From Bacillota bacterium (GTDB taxonomy: Bacteria; Bacillota_B; Desulfitobacteriia; Desulfitobacteriales; Desulfitobacteriaceae): DNA of 7,884 bases. Below the pieces are notes generated by a model, which saw only the letters and a program-made list of their open reading frames with translations, searched no databases and was not told the DNA's origin. Shown piece by piece: positions 1 through 5,244 of the stretch (its first letter is position 1; each line of letters begins with the position of its first letter). The DNA is taken from NCBI GenBank assembly GCA_021779415.1, contig JAJYAS010000137.1, positions 1 through 7,884 on the forward strand, given 5' to 3'. Made by a program: the position numbers and the translations under genes.

Positions 1-1118
1 GAACGTTCTCAGATGGTAAACTCACCACTCGGATTCAGGATCGACGGATTGCGGATGTTTTGGAGACGTTCGTCAAGCACGGGGCCCCCGCGGAGATTCT
101 TTTCCTAGCTAAGCCGCACATAGGAACGGATATTCTGAAAGAAGTTGTCAAAGGGATTCGGGAGGAAATCGAAGCTTTAGGTGGCGAAATTCGTTTCCGT
201 TCTAAAGTAACCGGCTTAATCCCGTCAGGAGAACGTCTGCAAAGGGTCATTGTAAACGGTGAGGAAGAAATCCCCACAGAAGCAGCAATTTTGGCTATCG
301 GGCACAGTGCGCGAGATGTTTATGAATTCCTATTTAAGTCTAATATTGCCCTAGAGAAAAAAGGGTTTGCCATAGGCCTGCGTGTCGAACACCCTCAGGC
401 ACTGATCAATCTTTCTCAGTATGGAGTTGAAGAGCATCCTCATGTTGGACCAGCAGATTATCAGCTGACATTTCAGGATGTGAGGACAGGTCGAGGAGCT
501 TACGCTTTTTGCATGTGTCCCGGCGGAAGGGTCGTGGCTGCTGCTTCTGAAGAGGGCGGGGTTGTCACAAACGGTATGAGCGGATATGATCGAGATACGA
601 ACACTGCCAACAGTGCGATCGTTGTGACAGTCGGCGCCGACGACTTCCCGACAGCACATCCCTTGGCCGGTCTAGAGTTTCAGAGGGAATGGGAACACAA
701 GGCGTTTCTGGCAGGCGGAAAAGATTATCGGGCTCCGGCCCAACGGGTTGTCGATTTTTTGGCAGGGCGCGTGTCGGAGCACTTTGACTTATCATCGACC
801 TATACCCCAGGGATAGTGCCTTGCGAGTTACATTCCGTCCTGCCGAGTCCAGTAGGGGATGTGTTAAACCGTGCGCTCCGGGTATTCAATGGTAAAATTA
901 AAGGGTTTGCTGGAGAAAAAGCGACTTTGACTGGAATAGAGACAAGGACAAGTTCGCCAATTCGCATTGTTCGCAATGGGCAGGGGGAATCTTTAAGCAT
1001 GGCAGGGCTATATCCAGCGGGGGAAGGAGCCGGATATGCCGGGGGGATTACAAGTGCTGCCGTGGATGGATTAAGAATGGCGGAGAATCTTATGGCGCAA
1101 TATGCCAAGGTAGAGTAA
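1..1118 (+). CDS. FAD-dependent oxidoreductase (COG2509-type), 3' part
   Basis: The reading frame is open from base 3 to the TAA at 1116-1118 and gives 371 visible residues. The first in-frame codons (FSDGKLTTRI...) read like the middle of a protein, so the gene starts before the window, and the TTG at 60 is not a credible start. The family (NAD(P)/FAD-dependent dehydrogenase, COG2509) is usually about 450-540 residues. The missing part should carry the N-terminal Rossmann GxGxxG that binds FAD. Visible family signatures are AKPHIGTD near residues 34-41, YAFCMCPGG at 167-175 followed by VVAAASEEGG and TNGMS, and the C-terminal FAD-contacting loop GEGAGYAGGI at 340-349. Substrate and physiological role are unknown for this family. 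It lies 83 bases before glmM in the same direction with no terminator visible between them, so co-transcription is plausible. Family assignment is fairly sure; function is not. Confidence 0.85.
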   Translation, partial: TFSDGKLTTRIQDRRIADVLETFVKHGAPAEILFLAKPHIGTDILKEVVKGIREEIEALGGEIRFRSKVTGLIPSGERLQRVIVNGEEEIPTEAAILAIGHSARDVYEFLFKSNIALEKKGFAIGLRVEHPQALINLSQYGVEEHPHVGPADYQLTFQDVRTGRGAYAFCMCPGGRVVAAASEEGGVVTNGMSGYDRDTNTANSAIVVTVGADDFPTAHPLAGLEFQREWEHKAFLAGGKDYRAPAQRVVDFLAGRVSEHFDLSSTYTPGIVPCELHSVLPSPVGDVLNRALRVFNGKIKGFAGEKATLTGIETRTSSPIRIVRNGQGESLSMAGLYPAGEGAGYAGGITSAAVDGLRMAENLMAQYAKVE

Positions 1119-1186
1119 AATAGAAATGTTATCGATGAATTGAGATTTGAGAACATTTAGGTCGCAGATAAATAAACTAGAGAGAA

Positions 1187-1194
1187 AAGGAGGG
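1187..1194 (+). promoter_or_regulatory. Ribosome binding site deciding the glmM TTG start
   Basis: AAGGAGGG lies 7 bases before the TTG at 1202. A nearby ATG at 1197-1199 is out of frame with GlmM and too close to the site, so TTG is the supported start. In the 83-base gap only weak promoter-like TTGAGA motifs (1140-1145 and 1147-1152) are seen, without a convincing -10 partner. Confidence 0.8.
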
Positions 1195-1201
1195 AAATGA
1201 C

Positions 1202-2539
1202 TTGGGTCGACTCTTTGGGACTGATGGGGTACGTGGCGTGGCCAACAGTCAGCTGACATCGGACCTCGCCTTTCGCCTTGGGCAAGCAGGTGCTTATGTC
1301 TTAAGCAAGGAACATCCACACCCCCGAATTGTGATCGGCAAAGATACCCGGATTTCTGGAGATATGTTAGAGTCGGCACTTATCGCAGGAATTTGCTCTG
1401 TCGGAGCAGATGTTTTGCGAGTGGGTGTTTTACCAACCCCGGGAATTGCCCTTTTAACACGAACCCTTGATGTCAGTGCTGGGGTTGTGATTTCGGCGTC
1501 CCATAACCCTGTCCAAGATAACGGAATTAAATTTTTTGATTCAACCGGGTATAAATTACCGGATGCCATCGAAGATGAAATTGAAGGTATTGTTCTAAGT
1601 GAGGAAAAACCTTGGGAGGTCCCAATCGGCGGCGAAGTTGGACGGGTCATCGAAGTGCCCGATGCTGGACGTCGTTATATGGATTTTCTCAAATCTACCG
1701 TGGGACGTCTGGAGGGACTTAAAGTTGTCTTGGATTGCGCCAACGGAGCAGCATCCTATGTAGGACCTGAGGTCTTACGAGAATTTGGAGTCGAGGTTAT
1801 TCCCATTTTTAATATGCCAGACGGCGTGAATATTAACGCTGGTTGTGGTTCTACTCATCCTGAACAATTACAACGGGCAGTCTTGGAACATGGTGCCGAT
1901 TTGGGGCTGGCTAATGATGGAGATGCTGACAGGCTCATCGTAGTGGATGAACATGGAACCATTTTAGATGGGGATTTCATCATGGTTATTTGTGCTTTGG
2001 CCCAAAAAGAGAAAGGAACCTTAGCTAATAATGCCGTTGTCGTCACTGTTATGAGTAACCTAGGTTTACATATCGCCCTCAAAGAGGCCGGAATCACGGT
2101 CCATCAGACGCAAGTGGGGGATCGCTATGTCATGGAAGAATTGATTAGAACTGGAGCGAAGCTTGGCGGAGAGCAGTCCGGACATATTATTTTCTTAGAC
2201 CACAACACAACAGGGGATGGATTATTGACCGCCCTTCATTTGTTGGCCGTTATTAAGGAACGAAAAGTTCCACTCTCTGAACTTGCTGCGCAAATGGTGC
2301 GTTTACCTCAGGTGTTGCTTAATACTAAGGTTCAACATAAGGAACGTGTAATGCTGGATGAAAAGGTACTCGCCAAGGTAGAAGAAGCTGAGCGGGTTCT
2401 CGGTGACCAAGGGAGAGTGTTGGTGCGCCCTTCTGGTACCGAGCCATTGATTCGGGTGATGGTAGAAGGTCCTGACCAAGATAAATTAAGGCAACTCGCG
2501 CAAGGAGTTATTGACATCATTGTGGAATGTGATGCATAA
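1202..2539 (+). CDS. glmM: Phosphoglucosamine mutase GlmM
   Basis: This cytosolic enzyme interconverts glucosamine-6-phosphate and glucosamine-1-phosphate, the second step towards UDP-GlcNAc for peptidoglycan. The 445-residue length is normal for the family. The protein opens with the hallmark [11 protein letters not shown]. The phosphoserine loop ISASHNP places the catalytic Ser at 100. The metal-binding loop is DGDADR at 239-244, the sugar-binding EQSGH is at 324-328, and the phosphate-binding RPSGTEP is at 409-415. All four alpha-D-phosphohexomutase domains are therefore present and appear intact. The start is TTG, fixed by a strong ribosome binding site and by the need to begin just before GRLFGTDG. 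No clear intrinsic terminator follows, so transcripts may run on into the glmS leader. In many Firmicutes GlmM is encoded next to, and binds, the c-di-AMP synthase CdaA, which would have to lie outside this window. Confidence 0.97.
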   Translation: MGRLFGTDGVRGVANSQLTSDLAFRLGQAGAYVLSKEHPHPRIVIGKDTRISGDMLESALIAGICSVGADVLRVGVLPTPGIALLTRTLDVSAGVVISASHNPVQDNGIKFFDSTGYKLPDAIEDEIEGIVLSEEKPWEVPIGGEVGRVIEVPDAGRRYMDFLKSTVGRLEGLKVVLDCANGAASYVGPEVLREFGVEVIPIFNMPDGVNINAGCGSTHPEQLQRAVLEHGADLGLANDGDADRLIVVDEHGTILDGDFIMVICALAQKEKGTLANNAVVVTVMSNLGLHIALKEAGITVHQTQVGDRYVMEELIRTGAKLGGEQSGHIIFLDHNTTGDGLLTALHLLAVIKERKVPLSELAAQMVRLPQVLLNTKVQHKERVMLDEKVLAKVEEAERVLGDQGRVLVRPSGTEPLIRVMVEGPDQDKLRQLAQGVIDIIVECDA

Positions 2540-2547
2540 AGATACCA

Positions 2548-2577
2548 TTGGATAACTTTCGAGAAATCGAGTATAAT
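2548..2577 (+). promoter_or_regulatory. Candidate distal promoter for the glmS leader
   Basis: A perfect TATAAT is at 2572-2577. TTGGAT at 2548-2553 is the only -35 candidate, with an 18-base spacer, and matches consensus only in TTG. Transcription would start near 2584, inside the left arm of a long inverted repeat. The match is visible; promoter activity is inferred. Confidence 0.35.
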
Positions 2578-2645
2578 GGTTCATGTGCTTGAGTGTATAA
2601 ATCCACATAATGTGGTTACATCAGCACACGAACCATATTCGAAAG
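2556..2645 (+). repeat. Long imperfect inverted repeat (hairpin) after glmM
   Basis: ATGGTTC at 2576-2582 pairs with GAACCAT at 2630-2636. After one A/C mismatch, TGTGCT at 2584-2589 pairs with AGCACA at 2623-2628, giving 13 of 14 pairs. A small inner hairpin CCACA/TGTGG (2603-2607 and 2611-2615) sits in the loop. An outer CTTTCGA at 2556-2562 can pair with TCGAAAG at 2639-2645. No T-run follows the stem, so it is not a standard intrinsic terminator. It could be an RNA processing site, a stabilising structure or a protein-binding site. Role unknown. Confidence 0.6.
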
Positions 2646-2698
2646 AAATTTTCCATAAAAAATAAGAAGGTGATGTCGATAGGAAAAGGAAAAAAGGA

Positions 2699-2725
2699 TT
2701 GAGATAATCAACAAATGGATATAAT
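2699..2725 (+). promoter_or_regulatory. Candidate proximal promoter for the glmS ribozyme leader
   Basis: TTGAGA at 2699-2704 matches the -35 consensus at five of six bases, and TATAAT at 2720-2725 matches the -10 perfectly. The 15-base spacer is shorter than ideal. The predicted start near 2732 would leave about 35 bases before the ribozyme cleavage site, which suits a glmS leader. A 17-base palindrome overlaps the -10 box. Confidence 0.45.
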
Positions 2726-2730
2726 CCATT
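2714..2730 (+). repeat. Palindrome over the -10 box (possible operator)
   Basis: AATGGAT at 2714-2720 and ATCCATT at 2724-2730 form perfect 7-base arms around ATA, covering the TATAAT of the proximal promoter candidate. Position and symmetry suit a repressor site or an RNA hairpin. No regulator is identified, and an AT-rich palindrome of this size could arise by chance. Confidence 0.45.
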
Positions 2731-2766
2731 AAAGAATGGACAGTTGTTGCAGAAGATAATGTTTAA

Positions 2767-2915
2767 GCGCCAGGACCTCAAATCTAAAGTTGATTGAGGT
2801 TGACGAGGAAGAGGGTTATCGAACGATTCGGCGGATCCCTCTCGGTGGCTTGTCACCGTAAAGCTCACTTAAAACCGAAGAGTAATTTTCGGAACAAAAG
2901 GAAAGCTGACAAGAC
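2767..2915 (+). ncRNA. glmS glucosamine-6-phosphate-activated ribozyme (riboswitch)
   Basis: This self-cleaving RNA uses glucosamine-6-phosphate as cofactor and lowers glmS expression when the product is plentiful. The conserved 5' core AGCGCCAGGAC starts at 2766, and cleavage is expected between A2766 and G2767. Visible helices: P1 ACCTCAA/TTGAGGT (2775-2781 with 2794-2800); P2 CGCC/GGCG (2768-2771 with 2830-2833); P2.1 AGAGGG/CCCTCT (2810-2815 with 2837-2842); a P3-type stem CGGTG/CACCG (2843-2847 with 2854-2858); P4 AGCT/AGCT (2862-2865 with 2904-2907); P4.1 CCGAA/TTCGG (2875-2879 with 2888-2892). The conserved strand TTGACGAGG and the segment TTATCGA...TCGGCGGAT match the known core as remembered from Bacillus and Thermoanaerobacter ribozymes. 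The exact 3' end is approximate. Oddly, it lies over 200 bases before the glmS start, with a terminator between. Confidence 0.95.
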
Positions 2916-2951
2916 AAGGGGATAGTGTGCCTAATTTGGCCCCCTTTGTTT
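2912..2951 (+). other. Hairpin between ribozyme and terminator
   Basis: AAGGGG at 2916-2921 pairs with CCCCTT at 2941-2946. The stem can extend through bases 2912-2915 with 2948-2951 if T2947 is bulged. An inner GCC/GGC (2929-2931 with 2938-2940) may close the loop. It is visible as potential pairing only. It sequesters the C-run and the CCTAAT that could otherwise pair with the downstream terminator. Confidence 0.45.
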
Positions 2952-2975
2952 GAAGTGCCTAAAATCTGAAGCAAC

Positions 2976-3006
2976 AAGTCGTCCATTAGGGGCGACTTTT
3001 TATTTT
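2976..3006 (+). terminator. Intrinsic terminator inside the glmS leader
   Basis: AAGTCGTCC at 2976-2984 pairs with GGGCGACTT at 2990-2998, a 9-pair stem including one T-G wobble, with loop ATTAG, followed by TTTTATTTT ending at 3006. It lies after the ribozyme and about 130 bases before the glmS start codon, so it should either attenuate glmS or end a short leader RNA. Confidence 0.8.
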
Positions 3007-3135
3007 AGTCAACAATGAAAACCGAAAACGCTGTGAACACTACAAGTCTTTTGCAAGAAATTGGACATTAGTCAAAGAAAATCCAGAATTGTTAAGGTAT
3101 GAACAGATCGCTTATTTTGAGAGGAGCATAATAAT
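3007..3135 (+). promoter_or_regulatory. Gap between leader terminator and glmS, with ribosome binding site
   Basis: AGGAG at 3122-3126 is 9 bases before the glmS ATG and is a good ribosome binding site. The only promoter-like pair seen is TTGGAC at 3061-3066 with CAGAAT at 3084-3089 (17-base spacer), which is weak. No riboswitch or clear hairpin was recognised here. Confidence 0.4.
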
Positions 3136-4959
3136 ATGTGTGGAATTGTTGGATATATCGGGAAACAGGTGGCTATTCCTATTTTGGTAGATGGTCTAAA
3201 AAAGCTCGAGTATCGAGGGTATGATTCAGCTGGTGTTGCCGTGTTGGCCCCAGAGGGAATCATGGTTTCCAAAAGTGTCGGCAAGCTGGTAGCATTAGAA
3301 GAGGAGTTGGGGACGGATTATTCCCAGTCTTCCATTGGGATTGGACATACTCGTTGGGCGACACATGGCCGTCCGTCTTTTCTCAACGCTCATCCGCATA
3401 GCGATTGCGGTCAGGATTTTGTTGTGGTGCACAATGGAATTATTGAGAATTATTTAGAATTAAAAGATAAACTTCTTGAAAAGGGACATCATTTTGTCTC
3501 TGAAACAGATACCGAAGTTTTGGCTCACTTGGTTGAAGACTATTATCAAGGAGATCTTGAGGATGCAGTTCGTAAAGTCTTGAAGATTATTCACGGTTCC
3601 TACGCAATGGTTGTCCTCAGTCGCAAGGATCCAGATAAGCTGGTAGCTGCCCGTAAAGACAGCCCAATGGTGGTGGGTCTTGGAGACGGGGAGTTCTTCC
3701 TGGCCAGCGACATCACGGCAATTTTAAACTATACGCGCCAAGTCTATATCTTAGACGATGGCGAAATGGTGGTTATTAGGGAAGATGGGGTAAAGGTCAC
3801 GGATTTTGAAGGAAACCCCCGTGCAAAAGAAGTCTATGACGTGAAGTGGGATGCGGTAGCCGCTGAAAAAGGCGGATACGAGCACTTCATGCTCAAAGAA
3901 ATCCACGAGCAACCTCGTGCCCTAAAAGATACGATGTTGGGTCGTTTGGAAGAGGAGAGAGTGGTTCTCCAAGAAGTGGATTTGACCCTTGATCAATTAG
4001 CGCAAATTAACAAAGTTTATATCGTCGCTTGTGGAACAGCCTGGCATGCGGGGTTGGTCGGCAAGATTTTAATTGAGCGTTGGGCATATCTCCCAGTAGA
4101 AGTGGACATTGCTTCTGAGTTCCGCTATCGCTCTCCCCTGGTGGATGAGCATACCCTAGTGGTAGTGATGAGCCAGTCCGGAGAAACAGCGGATACTTTG
4201 GCAGCACTGCGGGAAGCTAAAAACAGGGGAGCACGCGTTGTTGCAGTAACGAATGTCGTGGGCAGTACGGTATCTCGTGAAGCACATGATGTAATCTTTA
4301 CGTGGGCAGGCCCGGAGATTGCGGTTGCATCAACGAAGGCTTATACAACTCAACTTGAAGGAGTGGTTTTACTCGGACTCTATCTAGCCCAAGTCAAGGG
4401 GACTCTGTCGGCGGATAAAATCGGGGGGATTATCAACGCTTTGAAGAGGATTCCCGCTCAAGTCCAGGAGATTTTGGATCAAGAAAGCCTGATCAAAGAG
4501 CTAGCGAAGTCATTTGTCAAAGTGGAAGACGCCTTCTTCCTTGGTCGCTCCTTAGACTGGGCCGTTGCCATGGAAGGCTCTCTAAAGATGAAGGAAATAT
4601 CCTATATCCATGCCGAAGCCTATGCGGCAGGGGAATTAAAACACGGTACCCTAGCACTCATCACGGAAGATACGCCTGTCATTGCTCTGGCGACCCAACG
4701 GGATGTGTTCGATAAAACGGTCTCAAACGTCAAAGAAGTCAAAGCACGGGATGCCAAAGTGATCGGGCTGACCTATAAGGGAAATACAAGTTTGGCCAAG
4801 TCAGTCGATCATGTGATCTATATTCCAGAGACCCTAGATGAGCTGGCTCCGATTCTCACCGTTATTCCGCTACAACTTCTATCTTACTATGTTTCCGTGG
4901 CTAGAGGGTGTGACGTCGATAAGCCCAGGAATTTGGCCAAGTCGGTTACTGTGGAATAG
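3136..4959 (+). CDS. glmS: Glutamine-fructose-6-phosphate aminotransferase GlmS
   Basis: This cytosolic enzyme makes glucosamine-6-phosphate and glutamate from fructose-6-phosphate and glutamine, the committed step to UDP-GlcNAc. The 607 residues are the normal length. The N-terminal glutaminase domain begins MCGIVGYIG, with Cys2 as the nucleophile after Met removal. It carries YRGYDSAG at 26-33, HTRWATHG at 71-78, then HNGIIENY and SETDTEVLAHL. The first SIS sugar-phosphate domain shows ACGTAWHAG at 298-306, SQSGETADT starting at 346, and AVASTKAYTTQ. The second SIS domain has MKEISYIHAEAYAAGELKHG, and the C-terminal PRNLAKSVTVE carries the catalytic Lys at 602. The ATG has a good ribosome binding site (AGGAG at 3122-3126). 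Expression should be controlled by the upstream glmS ribozyme and perhaps by the leader terminator. A strong terminator follows. Confidence 0.98.
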   Translation: MCGIVGYIGKQVAIPILVDGLKKLEYRGYDSAGVAVLAPEGIMVSKSVGKLVALEEELGTDYSQSSIGIGHTRWATHGRPSFLNAHPHSDCGQDFVVVHNGIIENYLELKDKLLEKGHHFVSETDTEVLAHLVEDYYQGDLEDAVRKVLKIIHGSYAMVVLSRKDPDKLVAARKDSPMVVGLGDGEFFLASDITAILNYTRQVYILDDGEMVVIREDGVKVTDFEGNPRAKEVYDVKWDAVAAEKGGYEHFMLKEIHEQPRALKDTMLGRLEEERVVLQEVDLTLDQLAQINKVYIVACGTAWHAGLVGKILIERWAYLPVEVDIASEFRYRSPLVDEHTLVVVMSQSGETADTLAALREAKNRGARVVAVTNVVGSTVSREAHDVIFTWAGPEIAVASTKAYTTQLEGVVLLGLYLAQVKGTLSADKIGGIINALKRIPAQVQEILDQESLIKELAKSFVKVEDAFFLGRSLDWAVAMEGSLKMKEISYIHAEAYAAGELKHGTLALITEDTPVIALATQRDVFDKTVSNVKEVKARDAKVIGLTYKGNTSLAKSVDHVIYIPETLDELAPILTVIPLQLLSYYVSVARGCDVDKPRNLAKSVTVE

Positions 4960-4999
4960 TCAGTATGTGTAATTGTTCGCAAATGTAAATAGATCCAAC

Positions 5000-5042
5000 A
5001 AGCCGCAATTCCCAATTATTGGTGAATTGCGGCTTTCGTTTT
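5000..5042 (+). terminator. Intrinsic terminator of glmS
   Basis: AAGCCGCAATTC at 5000-5011 pairs perfectly (12 pairs) with GAATTGCGGCTT at 5024-5035. The stem continues with CCAA/TTGG (5012-5015 with 5019-5022) past one bulged T. The following TTTCGTTTT is a slightly interrupted T-run. It separates glmS from the potassium genes. Confidence 0.92.
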
Positions 5043-5120
5043 AGCATTCCCAATCTTATCTTTATGTTTTCTTTATACGGGTTGCTCTAATTTTTATGCC
5101 TTTTTTATGCGCAATGGATT

Positions 5121-5126
5121 TATAAT
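5121..5126 (+). promoter_or_regulatory. Candidate -10 box for kimA
   Basis: A perfect TATAAT lies about 118 bases before the kimA start, after the glmS terminator. No good -35 hexamer is found 16-18 bases upstream, so activator dependence or a different true promoter is possible. The leader between here and 5244 shows no recognisable c-di-AMP (ydaO-type) riboswitch. Confidence 0.35.
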
Positions 5127-5176
5127 TAGCCTGCATTTCAAGTAAAAATTCTATTTGAGGGAAAAGATAGGGGAAA

Positions 5177-5208
5177 GCTTTTAGGTAGGAATTTGCTTTA
5201 GATTAGGA
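5177..5208 (+). repeat. Imperfect direct repeat in the kimA leader
   Basis: GCTTTTAGGTAGGA at 5177-5190 and GCTTTAGATTAGGA at 5195-5208 agree at 10 of 14 positions with an 18-base period. It could be a site for a DNA-binding regulator, but in a purine-rich leader chance similarity is not excluded. Confidence 0.3.
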
Positions 5209-5231
5209 TCAGTAATTTCGTTGTACTTAGG

Positions 5232-5239
5232 AAAGGGGA
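5232..5239 (+). promoter_or_regulatory. Ribosome binding site deciding the kimA start
   Basis: AAAGGGGA lies 5 bases before the ATG at 5245. A longer in-frame reading from the TTG at 5221 would place this site inside the gene and add eight residues absent from the family consensus, so ATG 5245 is preferred. Confidence 0.75.
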
Positions 5240-5244
5240 TCAAC

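Noticed and set aside
60..62. TTG as the start of the FAD-dependent protein
   Set aside because: The frame is open to the left edge with family-like residues before it and no ribosome binding site at the TTG; the gene is truncated by the window.
351..1156. Minus-strand open frames opposite the FAD gene
   Set aside because: They are mirror frames of a clearly coding + strand gene, with no ribosome binding sites or family motifs.
1140..1175. Promoter for glmM from the paired TTGAGA motifs
   Set aside because: No -10 hexamer better than four of six matches at an acceptable spacing; readthrough from the upstream gene is the simpler view.
2673..2702. Tiny reading frame MSIGKGKKD after AAGAAGG
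   Set aside because: Only nine codons, the purine run is too close to the ATG for good initiation, and it lies in a likely untranslated leader.
2581..2868. Minus-strand open frame of 95 codons opposite the glmS leader
   Set aside because: It overlaps the ribozyme and the inverted repeat, whose RNA structure explains the sequence; the translated product shows no family features.
2955..3006. T-box riboswitch as the explanation for the leader terminator
   Set aside because: The conserved T-box antiterminator sequence (AGGGTGGAACCGCG-like) is absent, and glmS is not an expected T-box target.
3015..3071. An 18-codon reading frame (starting MKTENAV) between the leader terminator and glmS
   Set aside because: No ribosome binding site, no recognisable similarity, and such a length is expected by chance.
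5221..5244. Upstream TTG start for kimA adding eight residues
   Set aside because: The ribosome binding site lies inside this extension and correctly serves the ATG at 5245.
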